From Chitinophagaceae bacterium (lineage in GTDB: Bacteria > Bacteroidota > Bacteroidia > Chitinophagales > Chitinophagaceae), in assembly GCA_022843585.1 (NCBI GenBank), contig JALHNJ010000001.1:434001-498000 (forward strand): a DNA stretch of 64,000 bases, read 5' to 3'. Shown here piece after piece: positions 1 to 10,024 of the stretch. The translations under genes and the position numbers were made by a program. The notes beneath the pieces were generated by a model. That model did not search any database and was not told the origin of the DNA. It worked only from the letters and a program-made list of their open reading frames with translations. Within the stretch, counting starts at the first letter, position 1, and each line of letters opens with the position of its first letter.

Positions 1-590
1 CTGGTTATTATCCGGGCTTAACAAATGTAACGGGTCTTTGGGTTGGTTTGTTGGAAGGCCAGCAGTATAACCAGAGCGGAACAGCATTACTGGATAGAAA
101 GGGTAATCCATTATCATTTACCAAAGCTGTTCAATTAAAAGAAACCGGAAACAACCTGGAAATAACTGGTGTGAGAGTAATGAAATATGTTCCGGATCTT
201 GTAAGCCAGTTTCCTTGGAATAACGATTTTGTTATTTTCCGTTTGGCAGATATCTTATTGATGAAAGCAGAAGCTATACTTCGTGGCGGTACCGGTACAG
301 CAGCAGGTCCTTACGGTTCAACTCCTGCAGCTATAGTTGATTACATCCGCACACTTCCTAGTCGTGGTGTTCCTGCATTAGGAGCTGTAACACTGGATGC
401 TTTATTTGATGAAAGGGGCCGTGAGCTTTACTGGGAATTATGGAGAAGAAATGATATGATCAGATTTGGTAAGTTCCTTGCTCCAAGAGCATTGAAACCT
501 GCCGTAAGTGGAAATGAACGTTTACTTTTCCCTATCCCTAACGAGCAATTGATCATTAATCCTAATCTTACTCAAAATCCGGGATATTAA
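1..590 (+). CDS. SusD/RagB family outer-membrane lipoprotein, C-terminal part (5' end outside window)
   Basis: The reading frame is open from the first bases of the window to a TAA at 588-590, so only the C-terminal ~195 residues are present and no start codon need be sought here. SusD proteins are surface lipoproteins that sit on a SusC TonB-dependent channel and help capture glycans or other nutrients. Typical SusD C-terminal features are visible: FRLADILLMKAEA (TPR-like helix), RGRELYWELWRRNDMIRFGKF, and the terminal LFPIPNEQLIINPNLTQNPGY-like end. The partner SusC would be expected upstream, outside the window. A good terminator follows at 627-656, so this is the last gene of its operon. 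The substrate cannot be read from this fragment. Confidence 0.93.
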   Translation, partial: GYYPGLTNVTGLWVGLLEGQQYNQSGTALLDRKGNPLSFTKAVQLKETGNNLEITGVRVMKYVPDLVSQFPWNNDFVIFRLADILLMKAEAILRGGTGTAAGPYGSTPAAIVDYIRTLPSRGVPALGAVTLDALFDERGRELYWELWRRNDMIRFGKFLAPRALKPAVSGNERLLFPIPNEQLIINPNLTQNPGY

Positions 591-626
591 TAGTTTCGAA
601 TAAATAAGCAGTTAGTTTAAGCAATC

Positions 627-656
627 AAAAGCCATTTTAAAAAAATGGCTTTTTTT
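627..656 (+). terminator. Intrinsic terminator after the SusD gene
   Basis: AAAAGCCATTTT, a three-base AAA loop, then AAAATGGCTTTT followed by more T. The GCCATTTT/AAAATGGC stem plus the T-run is a clear rho-independent terminator 37 bases after the SusD stop codon. Confidence 0.85.
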
Positions 657-711
657 ATGAAATTGACCGTAGGATTTTACACATATACTGACTGCTTGTA
701 CTTAAAAGTAA

Positions 712-719
712 TAGATTTG
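712..719 (+). promoter_or_regulatory. Candidate Bacteroidota -7 box (TAGATTTG)
   Basis: TAGATTTG matches the Bacteroidota TAnnTTTG consensus and lies 26 bases before the GTG start at 745. A TTG occurs at 696-698, but it is closer than the usual 17-23 base spacing, so the -33 part is weak. Confidence 0.45.
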
Positions 720-744
720 GATTTTAAACTTTAATCAACGAAAA

Positions 745-3700
745 GTGAATAAGGCATCGCTGTATTTTTTCTTAGCATTTATTGTTACTTCGCTAAGTTG
801 TCAGCAAAGTAAAAAAGAGCCTCCCTTGTTTTCTTTACAGGAAAATACAGGTATTGATTTTAAGAACATAATTCAAAACACTCCTGATTTTAATATTTTC
901 AGTTATCGCAATTTTTACAATGGCGGCGGTGTAGCTATCGGGGATATTAATAACGATGGACTATCAGATGTTTTTTTTACCGCTAACATGGGTAGCAACA
1001 AACTGTATTTGAACAAAGGAAATTTTCAATTTGAAGATATTTCTGTAAAAGCCGGATTTATTCCAAAAAATGACTGGAGTACGGGTATTGTGTTTGTTGA
1101 TATTAATTACGATGGTTGGTTAGATATTTTTATCTGCAATGCAGGCTACGTCAATGGCCAAATTCCAAAAAGTCAATTATATATTAATAATAAAGACCTC
1201 ACCTTTACGGAGAAAGCGGATGAATACGGTTTGACCAATGAAGGAGGTTATACTACCCATGCTGCTTTTTTTGATTATGATTTAGATGGGGATTTAGATT
1301 GTTTTATTGTCAACAATAGTTTTATTCCGGTAAATACATTGAACTATGCAAACAAAAGAAATTTAAGAGCACCTGATTGGCCTGTTGCTGATTTTTTGAA
1401 AGGCGGAGGAGATCATCTTTATCGAAATGATGGCGACAAATTTGTAGATGTAAGTAAAGAAGCCGGTATTTATGGTAGCCTTATTAGTTTTGGATTGGGA
1501 GTTACCATAGGCGATGTGAATGGGGATCATTATCCGGACGTTTATGTTTCGAATGACTTTTTTGAAAGAGATTACCTATACATTAATAAGAAAGATGGAA
1601 CTTTTAAAGATGAAATAGAAGAATGGACCCAGCATGTTAGTCACTCATCAATGGGAGCGGATATGGGTGATATTAATAACGACGGTTTTCCTGATATTTT
1701 TACTACAGATATGCTGCCTGATGATGATTACAGGTTAAAAGCAAATACTTCTTTTGATAATATCGATGTAAACAGGCTGAAAGAAAAATCGGGATTTTAT
1801 TACCAGTACACACAAAATACATTACAGGTAAATACGCAGAATAACAGGTTTGCAGAAACTGGGTATTACAGTGGGGTAGCTGCCTCCGACTGGAGTTGGG
1901 GCGGATTAATTTTTGATGCAGACAATGATGGCCTTTCTGATATTTTTGTATGTAACGGTATTTACAAAGATGTAACCAACCAGGATTTTATTGATTTTTT
2001 TGCGAATGATGTGATTCAGAAAATGGTATCAACCGGGCAAAAAGACAAGTTTGACGAAGTAGTAAATAAAATGCCTTCTATTCCGATACCGAATAAATTT
2101 TATTTGAATAAAGGAAATCTTCAATTTAATGATGTAGCAAAGGAAACAGGTTTGGGAAAACCATCCTTCTCCAATGGCTCTGCTTATGGCGACCTTGATA
2201 ATGATGGTGATCTTGATCTAGTTGTTAATAATGTAAATCAGGAGTCGTTTGTTTATAAGAATGAAAGCAAAAAATTAGCAGGTAATAATTATATCAGTTT
2301 TTTACTCAAGGGAAAAGGTAAAAATACTTTTGCAATAGGCTCTAAGATAAAAATTTATCAGGGAAGCCAGATTATAAGCAGGGAACTATTCCCTTCTCGT
2401 GGGTTTCAGTCTTCAGTAGATTATAAGCAAATTATCGGGCTTGGGAAAGGACAGGCTGATTCGGCTATTATCTATTGGCCGGATAAAAGTATTTCCAAAA
2501 TTATCAGGCCCGGGGTAAATAAAGAACATATCATATTGCAGGGTCAAGATTCAATTACTATACAATCGGAAGAGCAATTACCGACATCCCTTTTTACAAA
2601 AAGTGATAATGTCTTTTTTGAAAAACATACAGAGGATGAGTATGTAGATTTTTATGCAGAAAGAAATATACCAGTAATGCTTTCCAGGGAAGGCCCTCAT
2701 GCAGACACTGCAGATGTAAATGGGGATGGTATGACCGATGTTTTTATAGGCGGTGCATCCGGGCAGCCAGGCATACTTTATATACAAACATTAAAAGGAT
2801 TTGTAAAGGGCAATAATATTTTTGAAAAAGAAAAGGATTTTGAAGATATAGCTGTACTATTTTTTGATGCAGATGGAGATGGAGATCAGGATTTATTTAT
2901 AGGCGCTGGAGGAAATGTTCAACCGCCAGGCAGCCGTTTGCTTTTTCACCGGTTGTATAAAAATGATGGCAAAGGCAACTTTGAGCTAGCGGACAATGCT
3001 TTTCCGGATTATGCATATAATGCGGCAGTAGCAGTTGCTGCAGATATTGATGGCGACGGGGACATTGATGTATTTGTAGGCAGCAGAAGTGTGCCACAGA
3101 ATTATGGTGTAGTTCCAGAAAGTTATCTCTATACAAATAATGGCAAAGGAGTTTTTCAAATTTCCGAAAAATTAAAACCGGGGATGATAACAGCAGCAGT
3201 TTTTGCTGATGTTGAAGGTGACCGCAACAAAGAGTTGATAGTGGTGGGTGAATGGATGGCGCCGGTCGTGTATTCATTTATTAAAGGGAAAACCACACAA
3301 GTTAGTAATACACTAAGTAACATGAAAGGATGGTGGCAGTCAATTTCAGTAACCGATATTGATGGGGATAAAGTAAATGATATTGTGTTAGGAAATATTG
3401 GAGAGAATTTTTATCTGCAACCATCTATTGAAAATCCTGTCAAATTATGGATTCATGATTTTGATGGTAATGGAACACAGGATAAGATTATTTCAAGAAC
3501 TGTAAATAATAAAGATGTACCGGTCTTTATGAAAAGAGATATTACCGATCAAATACCCGGGTTAAAAAAGAAAAATTTGAATTTTGAAGATTATGCAAGA
3601 AGATCTGTGCAGGAATTATTTTCGGATGCTAACATAAAGAAAGCAGCGGTATTTGAATTTAATTATAATTCCAGCTGCTTATTAATGAATAAAGGTGGCG

Positions 3701-4038
3701 GAAAGTTTGAAGTCAAAAAGCTGCCCGTTTTCACCCAACTATCCAGTGTAAATGCAATATTGAGTACTGATTTAAATAAGGATGGCAAAAACGATTTGGT
3801 TTTAGGCGGCAACCTTTTTTATTTTCAACCTCAGTTTTCAAGATTAGATGCCAGTTATGGTCATGTATTGATAAATAAAGGCAAGGGAGATATGGAATGG
3901 ATAAAGCCTTCAAATTCTGGTATAGATGTGCGGGGTGAAATAAAGAGTATTATACCATTTCGATCGCAATCAAAAATACAACTGCTAATTCTCCAGAATG
4001 GTACTTATCCGATACTGTATAATTTAAATAAGTTTTGA
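745..4038 (+). CDS. FG-GAP/VCBS repeat lipoprotein with ASPIC/UnbV domain (paralog 1)
   Basis: A 1097-residue exported protein starting at GTG. Residues 1-19 form a lipoprotein signal ending in SLSC (Cys19). About 14 calcium-binding FG-GAP/VCBS motifs of the type DxNxDGxxD are spread along the chain (for example DINNDGLSDVFF, DLDNDGDLDLVV, DIDGDGDIDVFV), which predicts beta-propeller blades. An ASPIC/UnbV domain lies at about residues 520-592, with the RGFQSS and WPDKS motifs. Proteins of this build are common in Bacteroidota next to SusC/SusD pairs, and their biochemical role is not settled. The downstream paralog starts 4 bases after the stop, so the two are almost certainly co-transcribed. 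A surface or periplasmic binding role tied to the SusCD system is inference. Confidence 0.88.
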   Translation: MNKASLYFFLAFIVTSLSCQQSKKEPPLFSLQENTGIDFKNIIQNTPDFNIFSYRNFYNGGGVAIGDINNDGLSDVFFTANMGSNKLYLNKGNFQFEDISVKAGFIPKNDWSTGIVFVDINYDGWLDIFICNAGYVNGQIPKSQLYINNKDLTFTEKADEYGLTNEGGYTTHAAFFDYDLDGDLDCFIVNNSFIPVNTLNYANKRNLRAPDWPVADFLKGGGDHLYRNDGDKFVDVSKEAGIYGSLISFGLGVTIGDVNGDHYPDVYVSNDFFERDYLYINKKDGTFKDEIEEWTQHVSHSSMGADMGDINNDGFPDIFTTDMLPDDDYRLKANTSFDNIDVNRLKEKSGFYYQYTQNTLQVNTQNNRFAETGYYSGVAASDWSWGGLIFDADNDGLSDIFVCNGIYKDVTNQDFIDFFANDVIQKMVSTGQKDKFDEVVNKMPSIPIPNKFYLNKGNLQFNDVAKETGLGKPSFSNGSAYGDLDNDGDLDLVVNNVNQESFVYKNESKKLAGNNYISFLLKGKGKNTFAIGSKIKIYQGSQIISRELFPSRGFQSSVDYKQIIGLGKGQADSAIIYWPDKSISKIIRPGVNKEHIILQGQDSITIQSEEQLPTSLFTKSDNVFFEKHTEDEYVDFYAERNIPVMLSREGPHADTADVNGDGMTDVFIGGASGQPGILYIQTLKGFVKGNNIFEKEKDFEDIAVLFFDADGDGDQDLFIGAGGNVQPPGSRLLFHRLYKNDGKGNFELADNAFPDYAYNAAVAVAADIDGDGDIDVFVGSRSVPQNYGVVPESYLYTNNGKGVFQISEKLKPGMITAAVFADVEGDRNKELIVVGEWMAPVVYSFIKGKTTQVSNTLSNMKGWWQSISVTDIDGDKVNDIVLGNIGENFYLQPSIENPVKLWIHDFDGNGTQDKIISRTVNNKDVPVFMKRDITDQIPGLKKKNLNFEDYARRSVQELFSDANIKKAAVFEFNYNSSCLLMNKGGGKFEVKKLPVFTQLSSVNAILSTDLNKDGKNDLVLGGNLFYFQPQFSRLDASYGHVLINKGKGDMEWIKPSNSGIDVRGEIKSIIPFRSQSKIQLLILQNGTYPILYNLNKF

Positions 4039-4042
4039 GCTG

Positions 4043-7000
4043 ATGGGTATGATACAAAAAAATAAATGGTATTGTATTATTAGCTCTTGTCTCCTTTTTT
4101 TAGGTGCTTGTTCAACTAATAAAAAACAAGAAGGTCCTATTCTTTTTGAAGTTTTAGAAAGCAAAACTACCGGGCTTGATTTTACAAATGCGCTGACGAA
4201 TAAACCAGACTTTAACATGTTGAAGTATATGTACTTCTATAATGGTGCTGGTTTAGGTGCTGGTGATTTTAATAATGATGGGTTGGTGGATCTTTTTTTT
4301 GCTTCCAATCAATCGCAGAATATGATTTACATCAATAAAGGAAACCTTCAATTTGAAGATGTTACAAAAGATGCTTTAATACCTGATGATGGGGGTTGGT
4401 CAACAGGAGTATCGGTGGCAGATATTAATGATGATGGCTTGTTGGATATTTATGTTTGCAGGGTTGGTAACTACGGTCCTCTGAAAAGTAAAAACCAATT
4501 ATTGATTTGCAAGGGAATTAGTAAATCAGGAGTTCCTTATTATGAAGACCAGGCAAAAAATTATGGGCTTGATTTTTCCGGATTTAGTACGCAGGCAGCT
4601 TTTTTGGATTACGATAATGATGGGGACCTGGATATGTACTTATTAAACCACTCACTTCGCTACAGCAGCACTTTTGCTGATCGTAGTAGTTACAAAGGAA
4701 CTATAGATTCATTATCCGGAGATCGTTTTTACCGGAATGATGGTAGCAGGTTCAATGATGTTTCTCGAGAAGCCGGAATACAACAAACTATAATCGGGTA
4801 TGGATTGGGCATTGCTATTTCAGATGTTAATCTTGACGGGTATCCAGACATTTATATCGGCAACGATTTTCATGAAAATGATTATTTATATATCAATAAT
4901 AAGAATGGCGGATTTACGGATGCCCTGTCGGAGAAAATTATGCATACCAGCCAGTTTTCCATGGGTGTAGATATGGCAGATATTAATAATGATGCACATC
5001 CTGAAATTATCTCTGCAGATATGCTTCCTTCAGATCCGTATATTCTAAAACGATCACTGGGTGAAGATGAATATGATGTTTTTTCATTAAAAATTAGTAA
5101 GGGGTACAATCATCAATATGCTCACAATGCTTTGCAATTGAACAGGGGTAATGGATTGTTTAGCGAAACCGGTTTTTATTCTGGCATCTATGCTACAGAC
5201 TGGTCGTGGGCTACATTATGGATGGATTTCGATAATGATGGAAATAAAGATCTCTTTGTGTCAAATGGAATTCCCAAACGATTAAATGATATTGATTATA
5301 TAAATCACATATCCAATCAGGAAATACAGGAAAAGATCAGAAGCAATAACTTGATGGAAAAAGATATAAATCTGATTGAAAAGTTTCCGCAAATAAAACT
5401 CCCTAATCGTTTTTTTAAAAATAATGGACAAGCTGCATTTTCCGATGTTGGCACTAGCATAAAAGGATCTGTTGAAACTTATTCAAACGGAGCAATATAT
5501 GCAGACTTAGATAACGACGGCGATCTTGATATTGTTGTTAACAACATAGACGAGCCAGCTTTAGTATACCAAAATAAAATTAATGATAAAAAGTCTGCCA
5601 GGTCAACGAAACTGATTCTTAAAGGCCCTGTTGGCAATAGAAATGCTGTCGGAGCCAAGGCAATTGTTTTTTCAGGAGGACAAATTATATTTTCTGAAAA
5701 GTTTCCGGTTCATGGTTTTTTATCTGCCATGGAGATACCGATGCAAATAAGTGTAGGTACTATGAAAGTAGATTCAGCTTTTTTAATCTGGCCGGATAAT
5801 TCTTTTCAACCTATAAATATTCATACTGATTCGCTTCAACTATATTGTAACTATGCTGAAGGCTTAGATGATTTTGATTATTCAATGCTTACAAAAAACA
5901 AAGGATCAGAAAGTAGCAATATTTTTTTAGATGTAACAGCATCAACCAGACTTTCTCTTTTGCACCGGGAGAATACATTTGTTGATTTTGACAGAGAGCC
6001 GCTAATACCTTTTATGTTTTCTACTGAAGGGCCAGCGTTGGCAAAAGGCGATTTCAATAATGACGGACTTGAAGATATATTCATCGGATCTTCTAAATGG
6101 CAAAAGAGTTCAGTTTTTACTCAACAGCCCAATGGCATATTCATAAAATCTATGCAACCCGCTTTAGATTTAGATAGTACTTATGAAGATGTAGATGCAA
6201 TATGGGTAGATGTGAATAATGACTCGTTTACTGATTTGATTGTAGTTAGTGGCGGAAATGAATTTTATGGTATCAATGAATATTTAAAACCTAGAGTATA
6301 TCTTAACGATGGAAAGAATAAACTGGTTAAAAAGTCAGATGCTTTTAGCAATGTATTACTAACCGCCTCTACTGTTGTAGCCGATGATTTTAATGGTGAT
6401 GGGAATATAGATCTGTTTATAGGCGGCAGGGTAGTTCCATGGGAATATGGTAAAATACCCGACTCATATTTACTACAAAACGATGGAACCGGTAAATTTT
6501 CAGATGTTACTACAATACTTGCAGATGGTCTGAAGAATGTTGGATTTGTTAAAGATGCACAATGGACTGATATAGATAATGATGGGGATAAAGACCTGGT
6601 ATTGGCACTGGAATGGGATGGAATTGCTGTATTTGTAAATAATACGGGGAAATTTTTAAAGCAATTTATTACGCTTAATAAAGGGTGGTGGAATTTTTTA
6701 CTTCCCTGTGATATTGATAATGACGGAGACATTGATTTTATTGCAGGTAACCAGGGCCTCAATAGCCGGTTAAAAGCAAGTGCTGCAGACCCAGTAAAAA
6801 TGTATTACTATGATTTTGACGGAAATGGTAAAAAGGAGCAGATTGTAACATTTTCTCAAAATGGTAAGGATTATTTATTTGCAAATAAGGCTGATCTGGA
6901 AAAGCAAATGCCGTTTTTAAAAAAGAAATTCCTGTACGCAGAAGATTTTGCCAAAGCTTCGCTCAAAGAAATATTTGGTGCCAGCAAATTGAATGATGCA

Positions 7001-7390
7001 GCCATTTTCTCAGCAAATTATTTTTCTAATGCTGTTTTAATAAATAATGGAGGATTAAACTTTACTGTGCAGGCTCTTCCATGGCAATTACAGCTTACCC
7101 CGCTGAAAGCGGGAGCTATATTTAATGCAAACAGTGACCAACTGCCAGATATTCTGATTGGTGGAAACTTTTATTCTAATAATGTTCAGTTGGGCCGGTA
7201 CGATGCTGACTTTGGATCATTATTGATTAATGCAGGGGGAGGTAAATTTAAATATGAGGCTTTAGATCAAACTCCTATTAAAGGGGAAGTAAGAAATATT
7301 CAAAAAGTAACACTGCTAAATAAGCAGGAAATATTTATAGTAGCAAGAAATAACGATAGTCTTAAGGTTCTTTCCAAAAAGAAGCAGTAG
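4043..7390 (+). CDS. FG-GAP/VCBS repeat lipoprotein with ASPIC/UnbV domain (paralog 2)
   Basis: A 1115-residue protein of the same length and domain order as the preceding gene. The signal peptide ends in LGAC (Cys23). About 14 VCBS/FG-GAP calcium motifs are visible (DFNNDGLVDLFF, DYDNDGDLDMYL, DIDNDGDIDFIA and others), and an ASPIC/UnbV domain lies at about residues 528-590 with GAKAIVFSGG and WPDNS. The start ATG is 4 bases after the upstream stop; a second in-frame ATG lies 6 bases later and cannot be excluded. The two proteins are diverged tandem duplicates. The stop codon abuts, with no gap, the stop of the convergent gene on the other strand. Confidence 0.88.
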   Translation: MGMIQKNKWYCIISSCLLFLGACSTNKKQEGPILFEVLESKTTGLDFTNALTNKPDFNMLKYMYFYNGAGLGAGDFNNDGLVDLFFASNQSQNMIYINKGNLQFEDVTKDALIPDDGGWSTGVSVADINDDGLLDIYVCRVGNYGPLKSKNQLLICKGISKSGVPYYEDQAKNYGLDFSGFSTQAAFLDYDNDGDLDMYLLNHSLRYSSTFADRSSYKGTIDSLSGDRFYRNDGSRFNDVSREAGIQQTIIGYGLGIAISDVNLDGYPDIYIGNDFHENDYLYINNKNGGFTDALSEKIMHTSQFSMGVDMADINNDAHPEIISADMLPSDPYILKRSLGEDEYDVFSLKISKGYNHQYAHNALQLNRGNGLFSETGFYSGIYATDWSWATLWMDFDNDGNKDLFVSNGIPKRLNDIDYINHISNQEIQEKIRSNNLMEKDINLIEKFPQIKLPNRFFKNNGQAAFSDVGTSIKGSVETYSNGAIYADLDNDGDLDIVVNNIDEPALVYQNKINDKKSARSTKLILKGPVGNRNAVGAKAIVFSGGQIIFSEKFPVHGFLSAMEIPMQISVGTMKVDSAFLIWPDNSFQPINIHTDSLQLYCNYAEGLDDFDYSMLTKNKGSESSNIFLDVTASTRLSLLHRENTFVDFDREPLIPFMFSTEGPALAKGDFNNDGLEDIFIGSSKWQKSSVFTQQPNGIFIKSMQPALDLDSTYEDVDAIWVDVNNDSFTDLIVVSGGNEFYGINEYLKPRVYLNDGKNKLVKKSDAFSNVLLTASTVVADDFNGDGNIDLFIGGRVVPWEYGKIPDSYLLQNDGTGKFSDVTTILADGLKNVGFVKDAQWTDIDNDGDKDLVLALEWDGIAVFVNNTGKFLKQFITLNKGWWNFLLPCDIDNDGDIDFIAGNQGLNSRLKASAADPVKMYYYDFDGNGKKEQIVTFSQNGKDYLFANKADLEKQMPFLKKKFLYAEDFAKASLKEIFGASKLNDAAIFSANYFSNAVLINNGGLNFTVQALPWQLQLTPLKAGAIFNANSDQLPDILIGGNFYSNNVQLGRYDADFGSLLINAGGGKFKYEALDQTPIKGEVRNIQKVTLLNKQEIFIVARNNDSLKVLSKKKQ

Positions 7391-8341
7391 TTAAAAAATA
7401 GGAGAGTAGATTTTCATTTGTACTATCTGTTCGTCAGAAAAATCATATCCATCACTTATAAATTTTTGGTAAGGAATAGCAATTGAAGATAAATTACGGT
7501 CGGATAAATATTTTTTTAAAGCATCAAAAGCTTTATCTACCTCTCCGTATGGTCCCTGGTAAGTTGCTTCCAGTAGGTTTTTTTCAAATGGCATTCTTTT
7601 AATTTCAAAATTTTCATTTTCCGGAATTATAAGTTCCTTGCTAATTCCTATACTTGCAAACAACGTTATATTGTCTTCTTCTTTTTGGCTATAAAAAATT
7701 CTATTACCATTATAGCCCAGGTTATGTTTATCTGCATAGGCAATCAGATTGTCAAAAATTAACTTAATTCCTTTTTTCTTATCAGCCAGTGGTACTGTTT
7801 CTCTTTTAAACAGGAACAAAGTATCAACTACTTTAACAGGCACTATTTCATATCCGTATACACGTTTAGTGTCCTGAAGATATTCTTGAAAATCGGCGAA
7901 ACTTTGCTTTGCTTTTTTTTCTAAATCCCCGGAAAACAATAACTCTTTTAAATAAGAGTTATTATAATAAAAATCAATTGTGGTAGCTCCTTCTTTTGCT
8001 GTATCAGGCAAAGCCGAAACCAAAAAAGATTTAGTTTTTTTTGCGTCTGAAAAGTTCAATATACAGCTGTAAATAGATTTATTTATTACTTCTAACCGAT
8101 AACTGCCTAACGTTAATACTTTGTTTGTTTCAATAAGAGTGTCCGTGGAATTTGTTGATGCACTTAAAAAAGGCATAAACCATTTTTTAAGATTTGACGG
8201 GGAATTGAATTGTTCTGTTACAGCAATAATAGGCAACTGAATGCTTACCGTTTTTTTAAACTGATGCTGTACGAATGATATGTAGTATACAATAAAAGCA
8301 ATAACTAATACTATAAGAGATGCTATGATTTTTCTTTTCAT
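7391..8341 (-). CDS. Membrane-anchored SRPBCC plus GyrI-like effector-binding domain protein
   Basis: A 316-residue protein with an N-terminal membrane anchor or signal (hydrophobic residues about 5-22). An SRPBCC/polyketide-cyclase-like segment follows at about 30-160 (FNSPSNLKKWFMPF). The C-terminal half resembles the GyrI-like/AraC effector-binding fold, with EATYQGPYGEVDKAFDALKKYL near the end. No DNA-binding helix-turn-helix is visible, so it is not a transcription factor. This pairing occurs in Bacteroidota proteins annotated only by domain. The ligand is unknown. It is convergent with the ASPIC gene, with zero bases between the stops. Confidence 0.68.
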   Translation of the reverse strand: MKRKIIASLIVLVIAFIVYYISFVQHQFKKTVSIQLPIIAVTEQFNSPSNLKKWFMPFLSASTNSTDTLIETNKVLTLGSYRLEVINKSIYSCILNFSDAKKTKSFLVSALPDTAKEGATTIDFYYNNSYLKELLFSGDLEKKAKQSFADFQEYLQDTKRVYGYEIVPVKVVDTLFLFKRETVPLADKKKGIKLIFDNLIAYADKHNLGYNGNRIFYSQKEEDNITLFASIGISKELIIPENENFEIKRMPFEKNLLEATYQGPYGEVDKAFDALKKYLSDRNLSSIAIPYQKFISDGYDFSDEQIVQMKIYSPIF

Positions 8342-8442
8342 TTCCAGTCAATTTCTTGGTTTGCAAAATAGATAATTGGGTCCATCTTGAAGCAAATAAA
8401 TCGGGCAAATAACTAGTTCTTATTGTGGTTTATTTCTCAACA

Positions 8443-8457
8443 TCAAACGTTTGCAGG
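8443..8457 (+). promoter_or_regulatory. Candidate LacI-family operator upstream of the sucrose-type operon
   Basis: TCAAACGTTTGCAGG contains the perfect palindrome CAAACGTTTG (8444-8453), like the PurR/LacI core GCAAACGTTTGC. It lies 78 bases before the permease ATG. Similar sites precede the second permease (17896-17908) and the GH65 gene (26942-26954), and a LacI regulator is encoded in the same cluster. Confidence 0.6.
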
Positions 8458-8516
8458 TTTCTGATATACAAATAGTTATTAGAAAAAAACCGCTTCATTC
8501 TTTATTTTAGGACTAT

Positions 8517-8530
8517 CAAAACGATTGCTT
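8517..8530 (+). promoter_or_regulatory. Second, weaker operator-like site abutting the permease start
   Basis: CAAAACGATTGCTT ends directly before the ATG at 8531 and resembles the GH65 site CAAACGATTGC apart from one extra A. Two sites about 73 bases apart could permit looping or a block at the start, but this copy is degenerate and may be chance. Confidence 0.35.
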
Positions 8531-10015
8531 ATGTCTTTGCAAAAACCACGATTAAGTTTTTGGCAGATTATTAATATGAATGTTGGTTTTTTTGGCATTC
8601 AATATAGTTTTGGTTTGCAGCAAAGTGCAGTCAACCCCATTTATGATTTTTTAGGTGCAAAGCCCGATGAGATTCCACTACTTAACCTGGCAGGTCCTTT
8701 AACCGGGCTAATTATTCAACCTATTATCGGCGCTTTAAGCGATAAAACATGGCATCCAAAATTTGGAAGACGAAAACCTTATTTTTTAATAGGGGCCATC
8801 CTATGTAGTCTTGCACTGTTTCTCTTTCCTTTTAGTTCAGAATTATGGATGGCCGCTGGCTTGCTATGGATTTTAGATGCAGGAAATAATACAGCGATGG
8901 AACCTTACCGGGCTTTTGTTGCTGATAAACTGGATCCCTCCCAACAGGCAATGGGTTTTCAGGCCCAAAGTTTTTTTACGGGCTTCGGACAAACACTGGC
9001 TAATTATTCATTGGCCATCTTTCCGATAGTATTTGTTGGATATTCTGGCAAATTGCCTACCTGGGTTTTTGCTTCATTTATATTGGGTGCTATTTGCTCA
9101 ATTGTATCTGTTTTATGGAGTATGCATACAACTCCGGAAATTCCACCTACAGCAGAGGAGTTAGCGGATATAAAAAAGAAGAACGAGGGAATGCCGCATC
9201 CGCTTGTTCAATTTTTCTTATCCATTTTCACTACCATTATTGCTTACGCCGTAATACTTGTTCTGTTAATCCCATCCCTTTTTGTAAAGGGCCTGCTGAA
9301 AAATGTTGTTAGAAAAGTGGAGAAAAATAAAACGACTAAAATTTTATTTGCACAGAATATTGAAATCATTGAAGCCATATCTGTAATGCCAAAAATAATG
9401 TGGCAACTGGCTCTCGTTTATCTTTTTCAATGGTATGCTTTGTTTTGTTATTGGCAAAATAGTGCCAAGAGCATAGGGTTGTCTGTGTATAATACCACAC
9501 CAGAAAATAAAGAATTGTATGAAAAGGCAGTGAGTCTCGCAGGATCCGTAAATGGTTGGTACAATATAGTAACATTTGTTACTGCTTTTGCACTGGTAGG
9601 GTTTGCCAGAAAATATAGCCCGAAATGGGTTCATTTCTTTTGTCTTGTTTTAGCCGGACTTGGTTTCATTGCCTTCCCGTTTATTGAAAGTAAAACCCTT
9701 TTATTTTTTGCCATTACCGGTTTTGGTATTGGCTGGGCCAGTATGATGGGTATTCCATATCTGATGGTGGTAAGTGAAATTCCCAAGGAAAGATATGGCG
9801 TATATATGGGTGTGATAAATATGATGATAGTAATACCAATGTTGCTGCAGACGGTAACTTTTGGCTATATACTAAAGCACTTATTAGGAAATAACCCCGG
9901 TAAGGCGATTGTATTTGCGGGTGTACTTCTTTTAATAGCAGCAATATTTACTACACTTCTTAAATCTAAAAAGATAACAGGAGATGCTGTTTTGCCTGCG
10001 GCAACTGGTCATTAA
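8531..10015 (+). CDS. MFS sugar permease, SLC45/glycoside-pentoside-hexuronide-like (probable sucrose or maltose importer)
   Basis: A 494-residue multispanning inner-membrane protein. The N-terminal half reads like the SLC45/plant-SUC branch of the major facilitator superfamily: QYSFGLQQSAVNPIYDFLGA, then PIIGALSDKTWHPKFGRRKP, the loop 2-3 signature. About 12 membrane segments can be traced. The frame opens with a TTG two codons earlier at 8525, but ATG 8531 is the natural start. It heads an operon with a GH13 enzyme, fructokinase and amylosucrase, which points to sucrose; maltose is the usual substrate of close relatives in Bacteroidota starch operons and remains possible. A LacI-type site sits upstream. 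Confidence 0.82.
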   Translation: MSLQKPRLSFWQIINMNVGFFGIQYSFGLQQSAVNPIYDFLGAKPDEIPLLNLAGPLTGLIIQPIIGALSDKTWHPKFGRRKPYFLIGAILCSLALFLFPFSSELWMAAGLLWILDAGNNTAMEPYRAFVADKLDPSQQAMGFQAQSFFTGFGQTLANYSLAIFPIVFVGYSGKLPTWVFASFILGAICSIVSVLWSMHTTPEIPPTAEELADIKKKNEGMPHPLVQFFLSIFTTIIAYAVILVLLIPSLFVKGLLKNVVRKVEKNKTTKILFAQNIEIIEAISVMPKIMWQLALVYLFQWYALFCYWQNSAKSIGLSVYNTTPENKELYEKAVSLAGSVNGWYNIVTFVTAFALVGFARKYSPKWVHFFCLVLAGLGFIAFPFIESKTLLFFAITGFGIGWASMMGIPYLMVVSEIPKERYGVYMGVINMMIVIPMLLQTVTFGYILKHLLGNNPGKAIVFAGVLLLIAAIFTTLLKSKKITGDAVLPAATGH

Positions 10016-10024
10016 ATTAAATGT

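Noticed and set aside
6265-6762. 165-codon antisense ORF within the second ASPIC gene
   Set aside because: Shadow of the strongly biased VCBS-repeat coding strand; no signal or domain.
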